DNA of 64,000 nt, from contig OCMG01000004.1 in NCBI GenBank assembly GCA_900215285.1, positions 2,898,001 through 2,962,000 of the forward strand. The letters run 5' to 3'. The notes beneath the pieces are model-generated. The model saw only the letters and a list, made by a program, of their open reading frames with translations, was not told the origin of the DNA and did no database searches. Of the stretch, positions 9,081-19,633 are shown in pieces; the first letter of the stretch is position 1, and every line of letters starts with the position of its first letter. Made by a program: the position numbers and the translations under genes. This DNA comes from Ensifer adhaerens (GTDB lineage Bacteria > Pseudomonadota > Alphaproteobacteria > Rhizobiales > Rhizobiaceae).

Positions 9081-9110
9081 ACATAGAGTGTCAGGAGGGC
9101 GAACTTCAAG
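9081..9110 (-). promoter_or_regulatory. Sigma32-like heat-shock promoter before clpP
   Basis: On the minus strand CTTGAA (9105-9110) and TCTATGT (9081-9087) are separated by exactly 17 bases, a near-perfect fit to the alphaproteobacterial sigma32 pattern CTTGAA-N17-CYTATNT. It is 70 bases upstream of the clpP start. It lies in the 411-base gap between clpP and ald; the rest of that gap shows only a hairpin near 9345-9387 and no supported gene. Confidence 0.68.
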
Positions 9111-9344
9111 ACACACATGGAGAATGTGGAATTTCATGGACGCTCGCTCCTTAATACGGCGTTACGAAAGCAAACTGCCCACAGGCCAATTGAAACACGA
9201 TAAAAACTTCGTGAAGTCGACCGTCTCAACTGCAACCGACACCGGTAACCCGGCCGAAATGGATCGCTCCCCGGTTTCAAAGCCGGAGCGGACAGCCAAA
9301 TCTCTCGGGGAGTTCAATGCGTTGTCGGATGAGCCGCATATAGG

Positions 9345-9387
9345 AACCGGCGCCGCCCACTTCCAGAGGGAGGTGGGGAAGCCGGTT
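9345..9387 (-). terminator. Possible terminator hairpin after ald
   Basis: AACCGGC/GCCGGTT closes an inner CCCAC/GTGGG stem, starting 36 bases beyond the ald stop. There is no T run, so termination here is uncertain; it could equally stabilise the transcript 3' end. Confidence 0.4.
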
Positions 9388-9422
9388 TGTTTTCATAGAC
9401 AGTGTCGATCAAAGGCCTGCTT

Positions 9423-10541
9423 TTACGCTGCCTTCAGCGCATCGACGGCCGAGATCATATCCAGGCTGAGGCTTTCGGCAACCGCCTTGTTGGTGATCTT
9501 TCCCCTGTGGACATTCAAGCCATTGCGCAGATGCGGGTCTTCCGCAATCGCCTTAAGACCCTTGTCCGCCAGCGACAGACCATGGACGAGAGTCGCATTG
9601 TTGAGTGCGTGGGTGGAGGTATAGGGAACGGCACCCGGCATGTTCGCAACGCAATAATGAACGACGCCATCAACGACATAGGTCGGGTCCGAATGCGTTG
9701 TCGCATGCGAGGTCTCGAAACATCCGCCCTGGTCGATGGCGACATCGACAATCACCGAGCCCGGCTTCATCGAGGAGAGCATCGCCTTGGTGACAAGTTT
9801 GGGCGCCGCGGCACCGGGGATCAGGACGGCACCGATGACGAGATCGGCGGAGAAGACTTCGCGCTCGATGTTGTCGATAGATGAGTAGAGCGTGTGGATC
9901 GAGCCGTGGAAGATATCGTCGAGTTGCCGCAGGCGCGGCAGCGAGCGGTCGAGTACGGTGACATCCGCGCCGAGGCCAACCGCCATCTTGGTCGCGTGGA
10001 GACCGACGACACCGCCACCGATGACGACAACCTTGCCCGGAAGCACACCCGGCACACCGCCGAGGAGCACCCCTCGCCCGCCATGGGCCTTCTGAAGCGC
10101 CGTGGCACCGGCCTGGATGGACAGACGGCCGGCGACTTCCGACATCGGAGCCAGAAGCGGCAGTGCTCCGGCTGCGTCCGTGACGGTTTCATAGGCAACG
10201 CCGGTCACGCCCGAGGCCAGCAGGCCCTTGGTCTGTTCCGGATCGGGCGCAAGATGGAGATAGGTATAGAGAATCTGGCCTTCACGAAGCTGCACCCATT
10301 CCGACGGCTGCGGCTCCTTGACCTTCACGATCATGTCCGCCTTGGCGAAAATCTCGGCGGCCGTTGCGACGATCTTCGCGCCGACGCTTTCATAGGTCGC
10401 ATCATCTGCACCGATGCCAGCACCCGCGCCCATCTCGATCAACACCTGGTGACCATGCGCGACATATTCACGCGCCGCACCGGGCGTGAGGCCCACGCGG
10501 TACTCGTGATTCTTGATCTCCTTCGGACAGCCGACGATCAT
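9423..10541 (-). CDS. ald: Alanine dehydrogenase
   Basis: A 372-residue NAD-dependent L-alanine dehydrogenase, which interconverts alanine with pyruvate plus ammonia. The N-terminal catalytic domain starts [20 protein letters not shown] with the substrate arginine in YRVG. The catalytic-type histidine lies in [11 protein letters not shown]. The NAD-binding Rossmann fold has [22 protein letters not shown], and a second conserved block is [13 protein letters not shown]. The length is typical. It is divergent from a leucine-responsive-type regulator starting 161 bases away, the standard arrangement for ald control. Confidence 0.98.
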   Translation of the reverse strand: MIVGCPKEIKNHEYRVGLTPGAAREYVAHGHQVLIEMGAGAGIGADDATYESVGAKIVATAAEIFAKADMIVKVKEPQPSEWVQLREGQILYTYLHLAPDPEQTKGLLASGVTGVAYETVTDAAGALPLLAPMSEVAGRLSIQAGATALQKAHGGRGVLLGGVPGVLPGKVVVIGGGVVGLHATKMAVGLGADVTVLDRSLPRLRQLDDIFHGSIHTLYSSIDNIEREVFSADLVIGAVLIPGAAAPKLVTKAMLSSMKPGSVIVDVAIDQGGCFETSHATTHSDPTYVVDGVVHYCVANMPGAVPYTSTHALNNATLVHGLSLADKGLKAIAEDPHLRNGLNVHRGKITNKAVAESLSLDMISAVDALKAA

Positions 10542-10702
10542 GCTTTCGTTCCTCTCAAGTTTTTATTCGCCCGCTCAGCGCGGGTCGATAATGCGTCGAT
10601 TAAAGGGGAAAGCTGCTCGAAGGTGCGTGCAAAGAGGCTTTGCCGCAAACACGTTTTTCGAATATTCTTGCACCTATCCGCAAAAATTCGAAGGAGTTTG
10701 CG

Positions 10703-11164
10703 TTGTCCGAGCTCGATACCATCGATACTGCGATTCTGAGGGAACTGCAGCGAGACGGACGTATGTCGAACGCAGATCTCGCGCAGCGGGTGGGGCTGTC
10801 TGCGTCAGCCTGCTCTCGCCGCCTCGACATCCTCGAAAAATCGGGCGTCATCTCCGGCTATCACGCCCGCCTGTCGAACAAGGCCATCGGCTACAAGATG
10901 ATGGTCATCGTCCATATCTCGCTGTCGGGTCAGTTCGCCAAGACGCTGACGGAATTCGAGGCCGCAGTGCGGCGCTGTCCGAATGTCATTGTCTGCTATC
11001 TCATGTCCGGTGAATACGACTATATCCTTCGGGTCGCAGCCAAGGATCTCGAAGACTACGAGCGCATTCACCGGGACTGGCTCTCCGCCCTGCCCCATGT
11101 CGTGAAAATCAACTCGTCCTTCGCGCTCAGAGAAATCATCGATCGTCCGAATGCCGGGCTTTAA
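10703..11164 (+). CDS. Lrp/AsnC-family regulator, probably of ald (AldR-like)
   Basis: A 153-residue Lrp-family regulator with an N-terminal helix-turn-helix (LDTIDTAILRELQRDGRMSN, then LAQRVGLSASACSRRLDIL) and a C-terminal ligand-binding domain (YLMSGEYDYILRV). TTG at 10703 was chosen as start because AAGGAG lies six bases upstream and the protein then has the normal Lrp length. An upstream ATG at 10640 would add 21 unusual residues. Because it is divergent from ald it probably activates ald in response to alanine, as AldR/Lrp proteins do elsewhere. That role is inferred from position. Confidence 0.92.
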   Translation: MSELDTIDTAILRELQRDGRMSNADLAQRVGLSASACSRRLDILEKSGVISGYHARLSNKAIGYKMMVIVHISLSGQFAKTLTEFEAAVRRCPNVIVCYLMSGEYDYILRVAAKDLEDYERIHRDWLSALPHVVKINSSFALREIIDRPNAGL

Positions 11165-11332
11165 GACCCTGCGGACATGCCTCCAAGGCTGTCATATTTT
11201 CCATCTGGTCAAACTTTCGGATTGCTGACATCTTGCTGTCGTCAACCGCCGCCAAGATGCAGCGCCGCTTCAAGAGGCGCGCCCATCGGGGGCACACGGA
11301 CACCGCTCCCGCGCAATTACTGGAGGACTTCC

Positions 11333-13321
<1,989 letters not shown>

Positions 13322-13346
13322 TCGCGCGGACAGCCACGCCAACTGG

Positions 13347-13377
13347 GCGGCGCCACCTTGGCGCCGCTTTTCTTTTT
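13347..13377 (+). terminator. Terminator after cpdB
   Basis: Nine-base-pair stem GCGGCGCCA/TGGCGCCGC with a three-base loop, followed by TTTTCTTTTT. It lies 26 bases after the cpdB stop and faces the convergent Amt-GGDEF-EAL gene. Confidence 0.92.
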
Positions 13378-13384
13378 GAGAGCG

Positions 13385-16300
13385 TCAGTTGCGCACCAGG
13401 GCCCGCAGCGCCACGGCCTGCCGTTCAGCGAAGCGGTCATCCATTTCTGCATCGATCCGCTCGCGCACATCGTCCGCTACGGCAGAGATAATCGACTTCA
13501 GTGGCTGGGGATGGCCGAACAGATAGCCCTGCAACTGCTCGCAGCCCGCCTCGATCAGGAACACCGCCTGATCCACGGTCTCGATGCCTTCCGCGACGAT
13601 CTTCATGCCGAGGCTCGAACCAAGGCTGATGATGGCGTTGAGGATGGAGGCTCCGTTCTCCTCCGATTCAAGGGCATTGACGAAGGCCTTGTCGATCTTG
13701 ATCGTATCGAACGGATACTTGCTGAGATAGGACAGCGAGGAATAGCCGGTCCCGAAATCGTCAAGCGCAATCTGGACACCCAGCGCCTTCAGCTTCCTGA
13801 TAACGGTCTGGCCGCGTCCCTCGTCATCGATCAGCATGCTCTCGGTAATCTCGAGTTCGACACGCTCCGGAGAGACATTCCAGAAGGTGAGCGCGCGTTC
13901 CACGGTTTCGACGAAGTTGCGCTGCTGGAACTGGTAGGGACTGACATTGATACTGACGGATGCAGCCTGAATGGGGCCTTGCAACGCCGCGATCGCTTCG
14001 GTCAGCACCCATTCCCCAATCTCGATGATCCGTCCGCAAGCTTCGGCGACCGGGATGAAATCGGCCGGGCTGATCATGCCCCTGGTCGGATGATGCCAGC
14101 GGATCAGGGCCTCGTAGGATTTGACGGCGAGGGTCTTCGCGGCCACCCGGGGCTGGAAGTAAAGTTCGAACTCGCCGCGCGCGACGGCCCGCTCCATGTC
14201 CGCCTCAAGACTGCGGCGTTTCTCCAAAAGCGCATCGAGACCGGACCTGAAAATGTTGTAAGTGTTCCGGCCAGTTTTCTTCGAATGATAAAGCGCGATA
14301 TCGGCGCGTGAGGCGATCGTCTCGGCGCTATCGCCATGCGTCGGGCATATCGCGATCCCGACGCTCGACCCGATCGTGACATAAGTGCCGCCAATGTCGA
14401 TGGGCCGCGCCATCGCCTTTACAATTCTCAAGCCTAGATCAGCAGCCTGGTTCTCAAACTCGACGCCATAACGAATGATCGCGAATTCATCGCCGCCAAG
14501 GCGCGCAACCACGCCGCCCTTCCCTGCAAGCTCCGTCAGGCGGTTCGCGGCTTCGCGCAGCACCATGTCGCCTGCGTGGTGGCCGTGGATGTCATTGACC
14601 GCCTTGAAGCGGTCCAGATCGACCATGACCAGCGCGGATGGGAAACCCTTGTTCGAAAGACCGATTGCCTTTTCGAGGTTCTTGGTGAAGAGGCTGCGGT
14701 TCGCGAGGCCAGTAAGGGGATCGTGATTGGCGAGCCGGAACATCTGCTCCTCATGCGCCTTGCGCTCGCGCAGATCGACGATGCATTCGACGCGAACCTG
14801 CTCTCCACGATACTCGATGCTCTTTCCGCGTGCGGCAACCGGGATTTGCATATCCGCGGCACCGATCAGATCGATTTCGATTACGTTTTCGCTATCATCG
14901 CTGACCATCTTGCTGACCATTGCATGGAACCGCTCATCCACGAAGTCGATCAGATTTCGGCCGATCAGCGAATTGAGATCAACACCGACGAGTTCCGAAA
15001 AGCGCTCGTTGCCATCGATGATCGTTCCGTTGCGATGCATCACGATCGCCTCGAACGTGGCGTTGGAAAGGGCTGAAACGCGTTCGGCCTCCTCTGACTG
15101 TCGTTTCAGCGCCTCCAGTTGGCTCAGTTCTGCGTGCTCGACCTGCAGGTTGTCCATCAACCGGTTGAATAGCGATGTCAGCAGTTCGACATCTCCGCCA
15201 CGATCGATGGGAAGGCGCATCCGGAAATCGGCGTCGCCGCTGATGAGTTGCGTCAACGCCGCCTCGACGTGGCCGGTGCCGATATGGGTCCCGTGTTCGG
15301 CGATATTGAGACCCCCACGCTCGGTCTCCAGGCTGACGCGCAGCTTGAGGAAACGGTTCAGAAGCCAGAAAAAGATGTAGCCGACACCGAATGCCCAGAC
15401 AAAATTGACGAAAGAGCCCAGGAGCTGGATTTCCAGCTGATCCCAGCGGCTGCCATGCAGCAGGCGCGCGGACGGAGCCAGAATCGCGAGGCCGATCGTT
15501 CCCAAGACGCCGGCAAAGGCATGAACGCCGATGGCACCGACGGCGTCGTCTATCTTGAAACGGCGCTCCAGGATATCGTTGCCCCAGATCGCGACGATAC
15601 CGCCCAGGACACCGATCAATGAGGCCCCGGCCGGCGTCAGGACGTGACATCCGGCCGTGACGGCCACAAGCCCGCCCAACATGCCGGAGAGCGACTTCTC
15701 AGGCAGGACGACGCCATCCAGCCAGCTGGTCATCAGGTAGCCTGCTACAGCGCCAAAGCCGCCCGCCAGCACGGTGTTGAGGATGATCATCGCCATGTCG
15801 GCATTGGCCTTCAGGGTCGATCCCCCATTGAAGCCGATCCAGCCGATGAAGAGGATGAGAGCACCTGTAGTCGCCAGAACCGGGCTATGCCCGGTCATGC
15901 GCACAGGCCGCCCCTGTTCGTCGAAGCGGCCCTCGCGCGCGCCGATGATAATACAGGCGGCAAGAGAAACCCAGCCGCCCGTCGCATGCACCACCGTGGA
16001 GCCGGCGAAATCGATGAAGCCCGCATTGCCCAGAATGGCGCCCGGATTTTCGCCCAGTGCAGCCCCCCAGGCCCAGTGCACGAAGACCGGATAGATGATC
16101 GCCGACAGGAACAGCGAACCCCAGATATAGGCCGAAAGACGCATCCGCTCCGCGACGGCGCCAGAAACGATCGTGGCCGCGGTGCCGCAGAACATGATCT
16201 GGAAGATGAAGAATCCGGCTTCCCAGGAATTGAGCCCATTCAGAGCGACATAATTGAGATCGAAGCCCGGCAAAGGGGTCGAAGAGCGGCCGAACGCGAA

Positions 16301-16570
16301 CATGAAGCCGGCCAACGCGAAAGCAACGACCGCAAACACGAAGTCGAGCATGTTCTTCTGGGCGACATTGATCGAATTTTTCGATCGGACCATGCCAGCT
16401 TCCAGCAGGAGAAAGCCGACCTGCATGAACATGACCAGGGCACCGGCCGTCATGATCCAGGTGAGGTCAAGGCCGACCCGCAGATCGGCGACATGGTCCT
16501 CCTGCGCGAAAACTTGCGTTGCCGCCAGAGATGCAATCAAAAGCATGAAGAGTAGAGTTCCCCTGCGCAT
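13385..16570 (-). CDS. Ammonium transporter-like sensor fused to PAS, GGDEF and EAL domains
   Basis: A 1061-residue fusion. After a signal-like segment (1-22), residues about 30-412 form a complete Amt/MEP domain with the conduction-pore twin histidines H195 (STVVHATGG) and H350 (GVHAFAG) and the phenylalanine-gate region near FCGTAATIVSG. A HAMP-like stretch (about 420-480) and a PAS domain (about 490-600) follow. The GGDEF domain carries an intact GGDEF at 692-696. The EAL domain has EAL at 820-822 and DDFGTGYSS at 937-945. The RxxD inhibitory site before GGDEF is absent. It probably turns extracellular ammonium into a change in cyclic di-GMP. Direction, synthesis or breakdown, cannot be told. 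Confidence 0.93.
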   Translation of the reverse strand: MRRGTLLFMLLIASLAATQVFAQEDHVADLRVGLDLTWIMTAGALVMFMQVGFLLLEAGMVRSKNSINVAQKNMLDFVFAVVAFALAGFMFAFGRSSTPLPGFDLNYVALNGLNSWEAGFFIFQIMFCGTAATIVSGAVAERMRLSAYIWGSLFLSAIIYPVFVHWAWGAALGENPGAILGNAGFIDFAGSTVVHATGGWVSLAACIIIGAREGRFDEQGRPVRMTGHSPVLATTGALILFIGWIGFNGGSTLKANADMAMIILNTVLAGGFGAVAGYLMTSWLDGVVLPEKSLSGMLGGLVAVTAGCHVLTPAGASLIGVLGGIVAIWGNDILERRFKIDDAVGAIGVHAFAGVLGTIGLAILAPSARLLHGSRWDQLEIQLLGSFVNFVWAFGVGYIFFWLLNRFLKLRVSLETERGGLNIAEHGTHIGTGHVEAALTQLISGDADFRMRLPIDRGGDVELLTSLFNRLMDNLQVEHAELSQLEALKRQSEEAERVSALSNATFEAIVMHRNGTIIDGNERFSELVGVDLNSLIGRNLIDFVDERFHAMVSKMVSDDSENVIEIDLIGAADMQIPVAARGKSIEYRGEQVRVECIVDLRERKAHEEQMFRLANHDPLTGLANRSLFTKNLEKAIGLSNKGFPSALVMVDLDRFKAVNDIHGHHAGDMVLREAANRLTELAGKGGVVARLGGDEFAIIRYGVEFENQAADLGLRIVKAMARPIDIGGTYVTIGSSVGIAICPTHGDSAETIASRADIALYHSKKTGRNTYNIFRSGLDALLEKRRSLEADMERAVARGEFELYFQPRVAAKTLAVKSYEALIRWHHPTRGMISPADFIPVAEACGRIIEIGEWVLTEAIAALQGPIQAASVSINVSPYQFQQRNFVETVERALTFWNVSPERVELEITESMLIDDEGRGQTVIRKLKALGVQIALDDFGTGYSSLSYLSKYPFDTIKIDKAFVNALESEENGASILNAIISLGSSLGMKIVAEGIETVDQAVFLIEAGCEQLQGYLFGHPQPLKSIISAVADDVRERIDAEMDDRFAERQAVALRALVRN

Positions 16571-16761
16571 ACAGCCCTGCCAATGAGCCAGTACAATTGC
16601 CGGAGAATGAAGTGCCTATGGTTAACTTTGCGTTCGTGTTGGCGCGGCAATAATCGCAAATATCATCGAAAACTTTGCAACGTCAGCCATTTGCACGAAA
16701 TACGTAAATGTCGCTGACCTGTTATCGGGGATAATTGGCGCACCGCCTCCGAGCGACACAT

Positions 16762-17085
16762 TCAGGCGCGTCCCGTTGGTGCTCCGTCGGCAAACAGTGT
16801 CTTGCCGTTCTGGCTGATGATTTGCTCGGCCTTGCGGAACGTCACTTCGACGACATCGTCTTCCGTGGTGAAGAGATCAGCGCGGACGAACTCGCGGGTT
16901 AGCGTCACGCCGTCCTGATCCTTCTCGATGCGGCCGGCAAGACGAAACTGCGCGCCTTCACGCATCGGCGTCGCAAAAACCCGGAGACCGGCGATCTCGC
17001 GCATGTGTTCCTTCGCTGCGCCCTTGGCCTCGCCTGCGGACGTGCCGCCGCCGAAGATCGAGGCGATTTTGGAGAAGAAGCTCAT
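16762..17085 (-). CDS. HlyU-family protein
   Basis: A 107-residue protein beginning MSFFSKIASIFGGG. Its core REIAGLRVFATPMREGAQFRLAG... and the ending RKAEQIISQNGKTLFAD match the HlyU family, named after a Vibrio haemolysin activator. Rhizobial members are of unknown function and lack an obvious helix-turn-helix. It follows the coq10/ratA-like gene after 26 bases on the same strand, so the two are probably cotranscribed. Family assignment is from recognition of the sequence pattern; a regulatory function should not be assumed. Confidence 0.75.
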   Translation of the reverse strand: MSFFSKIASIFGGGTSAGEAKGAAKEHMREIAGLRVFATPMREGAQFRLAGRIEKDQDGVTLTREFVRADLFTTEDDVVEVTFRKAEQIISQNGKTLFADGAPTGRA

Positions 17086-17111
17086 GTCGTTCCCTTTCGT
17101 TCACGCGGCCG

Positions 17112-17567
17112 TCAGGCGGGCGTGGCGTAAATCTTCCTGGCCCGTTCCTCGAAGGCTTCGGCAAACATGCGGAAGGCGCGGTCGAACATGGAGCCCATGA
17201 CGGCGCCGAGGATACGGCTTTTGAATTCGTAGTCGATGAAGAAATGGACTTCGCAGCCACCGGCTGGCAATTCGTTGAAGCGCCAGCGGTTGTCGAGGTA
17301 TTTGAAAGGCCCATCAAGATATTTCACATCAATTGCCCGTTCGCCTTCGTTGAGCAAGACCTGTGTCGTAAACGTCTCGCGGATCGCCTTGTAGCCAACC
17401 GTCATGTCCGCCACGAGCAGTGCCTTGCCGTCGCGCTCCTTCCGGCTGCGCACGACCAGCCCCTCGCAGAGCGGCAGGAATTCCGGATATTTCTCGACAT
17501 CGGCCACCAGCGCGAACATCTGGTCGGGCGATTGGGGTACGATGCGGCGGGTTTCGAACTGGGGCAT
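17112..17567 (-). CDS. COQ10/RatA-like START-domain protein (ubiquinone-binding)
   Basis: A 151-residue single-domain polyketide-cyclase/START-like protein. Typical blocks are VADVEKYPEFLPLCEGL near the N-terminus, ADMTVGYKAIRETFTTQV in the middle, and FIDYEFKSRILGAVMGSMFD at the end. Mitochondrial COQ10 binds ubiquinone and supports respiration. The E. coli homologue RatA is also annotated as a ribosome-association toxin, but in alphaproteobacteria near lipA the COQ10-like role is the more likely. It lies between the higBA pair and the HlyU-like gene. Confidence 0.9.
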   Translation of the reverse strand: MPQFETRRIVPQSPDQMFALVADVEKYPEFLPLCEGLVVRSRKERDGKALLVADMTVGYKAIRETFTTQVLLNEGERAIDVKYLDGPFKYLDNRWRFNELPAGGCEVHFFIDYEFKSRILGAVMGSMFDRAFRMFAEAFEERARKIYATPA

Positions 17568-17626
17568 GATCGGGAAATACGGTCGAGCGCCAGTAAAATC
17601 AACCGAGGCTCGGCAAGAATCCGGTC

Positions 17627-17923
17627 TTAGGCGGCCTCAATAGGCCTGATATCCTCAAGGCCCTTCGACTGCTTCAGTGCAATCGCCAGATCATAGGTTC
17701 TCTGGAGGTTCAGCCAATATTCCGGAGAGTTCGAAAAATAGCGCGAGAGGCGCAGCGCCATCTCGGCGTCAAGCGGGCTATGTCCATCCAGCAATTCGGC
17801 CAAGCGACCAGAGTCAATGCCCAAGTCCTTGGCCAAACCAGCTACGGTCAAGTCGTAGTCGGCCATGAATTCTTCCCGCAGGATTTCTCCGGGGTGAATA
17901 GGATCATTGGGAACGAACAGCAT
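17627..17923 (-). CDS. higA: HigA-family antitoxin
   Basis: A 98-residue XRE-type DNA-binding antitoxin starting MLFVPNDPIHPGEILREEFM, the HigA opening, with a helix-turn-helix in LTVAGLAKDLGIDSGRLAELL and the common ending SNSPEYWLNLQRTYDL. It begins eight bases after higB. HigA neutralises HigB and represses the shared promoter. The toxin-first order is the diagnostic order for hig modules. Intact length gives no sign of decay. Confidence 0.93.
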   Translation of the reverse strand: MLFVPNDPIHPGEILREEFMADYDLTVAGLAKDLGIDSGRLAELLDGHSPLDAEMALRLSRYFSNSPEYWLNLQRTYDLAIALKQSKGLEDIRPIEAA

Positions 17924-17931
17924 TTGCGGCC

Positions 17932-18213
17932 TCAGTGGTAATCACAAATCTCAACGTCGAATGCGTCGCCGTCTTGGAACCGGAAGCAGATGCGCCACTG
18001 ATCATTAATCCTGATCGAGTATTGCCCCTCCCGGTCGCCTTTCAGGCGCTCCAGGCGATTGCTCGGCGGCACCTTCAAGTCATCGACCACATGCGCGGCA
18101 TGAATGGACATCAACTTGCGCCGTGCCCTCTCCAAAATCTCAGCCGGAATTCGGCGCGAACTGCTGCTCTCGAAGAGCTTTTCGGTCTGCTTATCCTTGA
18201 AGGATCGTATCAT
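17932..18213 (-). CDS. higB: HigB-family toxin (RelE superfamily mRNA interferase)
   Basis: A 93-residue protein of the HigB/RelE fold: MIRSFKDKQTEKLFESSSS at the start, then LKVPPSNRLERLKGDREGQYS and the C-terminal core RINDQWRICFRF with EICDYH. HigB cleaves ribosome-bound mRNA when HigA is degraded. The ATG at 18213 lies 28 bases beyond the lipA stop, on the same strand. The pair therefore sits as a two-gene insertion between lipA and the coq10-like gene, which are otherwise housekeeping neighbours. Confidence 0.93.
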   Translation of the reverse strand: MIRSFKDKQTEKLFESSSSRRIPAEILERARRKLMSIHAAHVVDDLKVPPSNRLERLKGDREGQYSIRINDQWRICFRFQDGDAFDVEICDYH

Positions 18214-18240
18214 GGAACAGACCTGAAAATCAAAGCGCCC

Positions 18241-19209
18241 CTATTCCGCCGCAGCCAACTTCCGTTCCCGCGCCGCCTTCAACCTGGCAAAGTCATCCCC
18301 CGCATGATGCGACGAGCGCGTCAGCGGCGACGAGGCGACCATGAGGAAGCCCTTGGAATAGGCGATCGTTTCGTAGGACTTGAACTCTTCCGGCGTCACG
18401 AAAGCTTCCACCTTGTGGTGCTTGCGGGTCGGCTGCAGATATTGGCCGATGGTCATGAAATCGACGTCGGCACTGCGCAGGTCGTCCATCAGCTGCAGCA
18501 CTTCGTTGCGCTCTTCGCCGAGGCCGACCATGATTCCGGACTTGGTAAACATGGTCGGGTCGAGTTCCTTGACCCGCTGCAGAAGCCGGATCGAATGGAA
18601 ATAGCGTGCGCCCGGCCGCACTGTCAGATAGTTGCCTGGCACGGTTTCGAGATTGTGGTTGAAGACATCGGGCTTGGCTGCAACGACCCGCTCCAGCGCG
18701 CCCGGCTTCTTCAAAAAGTCCGGCGTCAGGATTTCGATCGTCGTCGCCGGCGAGGCTTCGCGAATGGCCCAGATGACCTTTTCGAAATGTTCGGCGCCAC
18801 CGTCTTCCAGGTCGTCGCGGTCCACGGAGGTGATAACGACGTGGCTGAGGCCCATCTGCTTGACGGCCTTGGCGACGTTTGCAGGCTCTTCCATGTCGAG
18901 CGGCAGTGGCCGGCCGGTCGCCACGTTGCAGAAGGCGCAGGCGCGGGTGCAGATCTCACCCATGATCATGAAGGTCGCGTGCTTCTTGTCCCAGCATTCG
19001 CCGATATTGGGACAACCGGCTTCCTCGCACACGGTCACCAGCTTGTGGGAACGCACGAGCTCGCGCGTTTCCTGATAGCCCTTCGACACCGGCGCCTTGA
19101 CGCGGATCCAGTCCGGCTTGCGCAGGATTTCCGTATCCGGCTTGTGCGCCTTTTCCGGGTGGCGGACGCGCTTTGCGTCGCCAGCGACGTTGTCGAGAAT
19201 GGTGACCAT
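18241..19209 (-). CDS. lipA: Lipoyl synthase
   Basis: A 322-residue radical-SAM enzyme that inserts two sulfur atoms into octanoyl groups on lipoyl domains. The auxiliary iron-sulfur cluster ligands are in [12 protein letters not shown] and the radical-SAM ligands in [10 protein letters not shown] (CX3CX2C). [15 protein letters not shown], near the C-terminus, is also a LipA hallmark. It lies downstream of lpdA and the pdh genes, whose products PdhB and PdhC carry the lipoyl domains it modifies. Normal length. Confidence 0.98.
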   Translation of the reverse strand: MVTILDNVAGDAKRVRHPEKAHKPDTEILRKPDWIRVKAPVSKGYQETRELVRSHKLVTVCEEAGCPNIGECWDKKHATFMIMGEICTRACAFCNVATGRPLPLDMEEPANVAKAVKQMGLSHVVITSVDRDDLEDGGAEHFEKVIWAIREASPATTIEILTPDFLKKPGALERVVAAKPDVFNHNLETVPGNYLTVRPGARYFHSIRLLQRVKELDPTMFTKSGIMVGLGEERNEVLQLMDDLRSADVDFMTIGQYLQPTRKHHKVEAFVTPEEFKSYETIAYSKGFLMVASSPLTRSSHHAGDDFARLKAARERKLAAAE

Positions 19210-19232
19210 GAGATTTCAGTCCTTTCCGGAAC

Positions 19233-19490
19233 TCAACTCCGGATGAGTTTGACCACGAAGAGCAGGATGCAGGCCCCGATGAAGCCGGCAATCAGGTAGG
19301 CGAGCCAGCCGCCGAAAATGACGATCCCGAATACGCCCAGAACGGCATTGGCGACAACCGCGCCGACGACGCCGAGGATGATGTTCATGAAGAGACCGCT
19401 CGGCATGTTCATGAACTTGCCGGCGAGCCAGCCTGCAATACCGCCGATGATGATGGCCATCAGCCAGCCGACTTGGAATGCCTCATGCAT
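19233..19490 (-). CDS. GlsB/YeaQ/YmgE-family small membrane protein
   Basis: An 85-residue, glycine-rich membrane protein with three hydrophobic helices: VGWLMAIIIGGIAGWLAG, NIILGVVGAVVANAVLG and a third starting VIFGGWLAYLIAG. This matches the transglycosylase-associated/GlsB family, often induced by general stress but of unknown mechanism. ATG at 19490 was preferred because GGAGAG precedes it closely; a start eight codons upstream has no site. It is on the same strand between lpdA and lipA. Confidence 0.9.
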   Translation of the reverse strand: MHEAFQVGWLMAIIIGGIAGWLAGKFMNMPSGLFMNIILGVVGAVVANAVLGVFGIVIFGGWLAYLIAGFIGACILLFVVKLIRS

Positions 19491-19633
19491 TGTCACTCTC
19501 CGCGCTTTTTCCAACCTGACATATGGGGCGACGGCCGGCTTTCAAGAGCCTGCGGCCCGCCCGGCCATTTATCGACGCAAAACCGCACCCTGCCAAGCCC
19601 CTCGCGAATGTCACCACAAGGGGACCCGACTCA

